From positions 1 to 6,462 of the forward strand of contig CAMWOX010000095.1 in NCBI GenBank assembly GCA_947175975.1: a stretch of 6,462 nucleotides of DNA, given 5' to 3'. The notes below the pieces were generated by a model. It did not search any database. It was not told the DNA's origin and saw nothing but the letters and a program-made list of their open reading frames with translations. Below are positions 5,743 to 6,462 of this stretch, piece by piece. The position numbers were made by a program, and so were the translations under genes. The number at the start of each line of letters is the position of its first letter. Position 1 is the stretch's first letter. This DNA comes from an uncultured Ruminococcus sp. Lineage in GTDB: Bacteria > Bacillota > Clostridia > Oscillospirales > Ruminococcaceae.

Positions 5743-5774
5743 TAAAAATATTTCAGGCGGAAACCGCCTTGAAA
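5743..5774 (-). terminator. Terminator- or attenuator-like hairpin between ffh and rpsP
   Basis: On the minus-strand transcript TTTCAAGGCGG (5774-5764), loop TTT and CCGCCTGAAA (5760-5751) form a 10-bp stem with one bulged A. TATTTTT follows at once (5750-5743). The stem starts 7 nt after the ffh stop. It has the shape of an intrinsic terminator, but rpsP begins only about 27 nt beyond the T-run, leaving no room for a full promoter. Partial termination or attenuation inside the operon is therefore more likely than a complete stop. Confidence 0.65.
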
Positions 5775-5781
5775 ACACAGA

Positions 5782-6462
5782 TTATTTTTTACGCTTTGTT
5801 TTTTTGCTGCCCTGGTTCATACCAGGCATATTATCAAAATTCATGCCAACAAAGGAACGTTTCGCCTGCCGGAGCATAGCTTTCTGTTTTTTTCCTTTGT
5901 TCGTGAACTGTTTCATCACTTTCTGCATCTGCTCGAATTGTTTCAGCAGTCTGTTGACATCCTCAACTTTCATACCGCTTCCGGCGGCGATTCGTCTTTT
6001 TCTGGATGGATTGATAATAGACGGCTTGGCTCTTTCGGCTTTGGTCATAGATAAAATAATCGCTTCGAGACGATCAAACTGTCTGTCATCCAGTGCGCTG
6101 TCATCAATTTTATCTCCGCCCGGAAACATCGAGACAATGCTCTTGAGAGAACCCATTTTGCGGATCTGCCGGAGCTGATCCAGCAAGTCATTCATGTCAA
6201 ATTTCTGTTCCTGCAATTTTTTCGTGAGTTTTTCCGCATCCTTGTGATCAATCACTGTTTCGGCACGTTCGATCAGGGTCAGGACATCACCCATACCCAG
6301 AATCCTGGATGCCATACGTTTTGGATGGAATTTCTCAAATTCATCGAGCTTTTCACCCATACCCACAAACTTGATCGGCTTACCGGTCACAGCTAAGACA
6401 GACAATGCTGCACCGCCTCTGGTATCAGAATCCAGTTTAGACATCAGCACACTGTCAATTCC
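5782..6462 (-). CDS. ffh: Signal recognition particle protein Ffh (partial, N-terminus beyond window)
   Basis: The frame is open to the right edge and gives the last 226 residues of Ffh, the SRP GTPase that binds 4.5S/scRNA and nascent signal peptides and docks with FtsY. The fragment begins in the G domain with GIDSVLMSKLDSDTRGGAAL, the guanine-specificity (TKxD-type) and DxRGG region, followed by VTGKPIKFVGMGEKLDEFEKFHPKR and SRILGMGD. The M domain follows, with the RNA-binding motif SRKRRIAAGSG (fragment residues 153-163) and Met-rich helices EQMQKVMKQF. The tail KKTKRKK is basic. The start codon lies outside the window; the GTG at 6450 is an internal valine, not a start. ffh heads the visible part of the operon that continues into rpsP. 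Confidence 0.97.
   Translation of the reverse strand, partial: GIDSVLMSKLDSDTRGGAALSVLAVTGKPIKFVGMGEKLDEFEKFHPKRMASRILGMGDVLTLIERAETVIDHKDAEKLTKKLQEQKFDMNDLLDQLRQIRKMGSLKSIVSMFPGGDKIDDSALDDRQFDRLEAIILSMTKAERAKPSIINPSRKRRIAAGSGMKVEDVNRLLKQFEQMQKVMKQFTNKGKKQKAMLRQAKRSFVGMNFDNMPGMNQGSKKTKRKK

Overview
The window looks like chromosomal DNA of a spore-forming, low-to-mid GC Firmicute, most likely a Ruminococcus-like member of the Oscillospiraceae. Three things suggest this: the conserved block ffh-rpsP-khpA-rimM-trmD, a SpoIVB sporulation protease, and a secreted BspA-type leucine-rich-repeat protein whose C-terminus carries a dockerin-like calcium-loop motif. The genus is inferred from gene content and protein flavour; no rRNA gene is present.

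Layout from left to right. Positions 1-1757 (minus) hold most of a secreted LRR_5/BspA-like protein of at least 585 residues. Its C-terminus runs off the left edge inside a dockerin-like segment. It has a near-consensus sigma-A promoter at 1839-1868. Positions 2040-3305 (plus, divergent) encode SpoIVB, a PDZ plus S55 serine peptidase of the sporulation sigma-K checkpoint, with the full His/Asp/Ser triad. A strong bidirectional terminator at 3334-3363 separates it from the convergent ptsH gene (HPr, 3380-3652, minus), which has its own consensus promoter at 3715-3743. From 3919 to the right edge, all on the minus strand, transcription runs ffh (5'-truncated by the window) > rpsP > khpA > rimM > trmD. 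This is a protein-targeting, ribosome-maturation and tRNA-modification operon. The last three genes are tightly packed, with a 13-nt gap and then an 11-nt overlap. The two upstream junctions are longer and each carries a stable RNA hairpin.

Main points of interest: (i) a perfect 12-bp inverted repeat inside the SpoIVB PDZ coding region that looks like an 18-nt in-frame palindromic insertion; (ii) a long imperfect hairpin between rpsP and khpA and a terminator-like hairpin between ffh and rpsP, possibly setting relative expression in the operon; (iii) absence of rplS after trmD; (iv) Glu at the position of the catalytic Asp169 of TrmD; (v) an orphan HPr that keeps both His15 and Ser46; (vi) spoIVB standing alone, without spo0A or recN beside it. 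I see no CRISPR array, mobile element, tRNA or rRNA, and no convincing new multi-gene system. Most of the window is a conserved housekeeping region.
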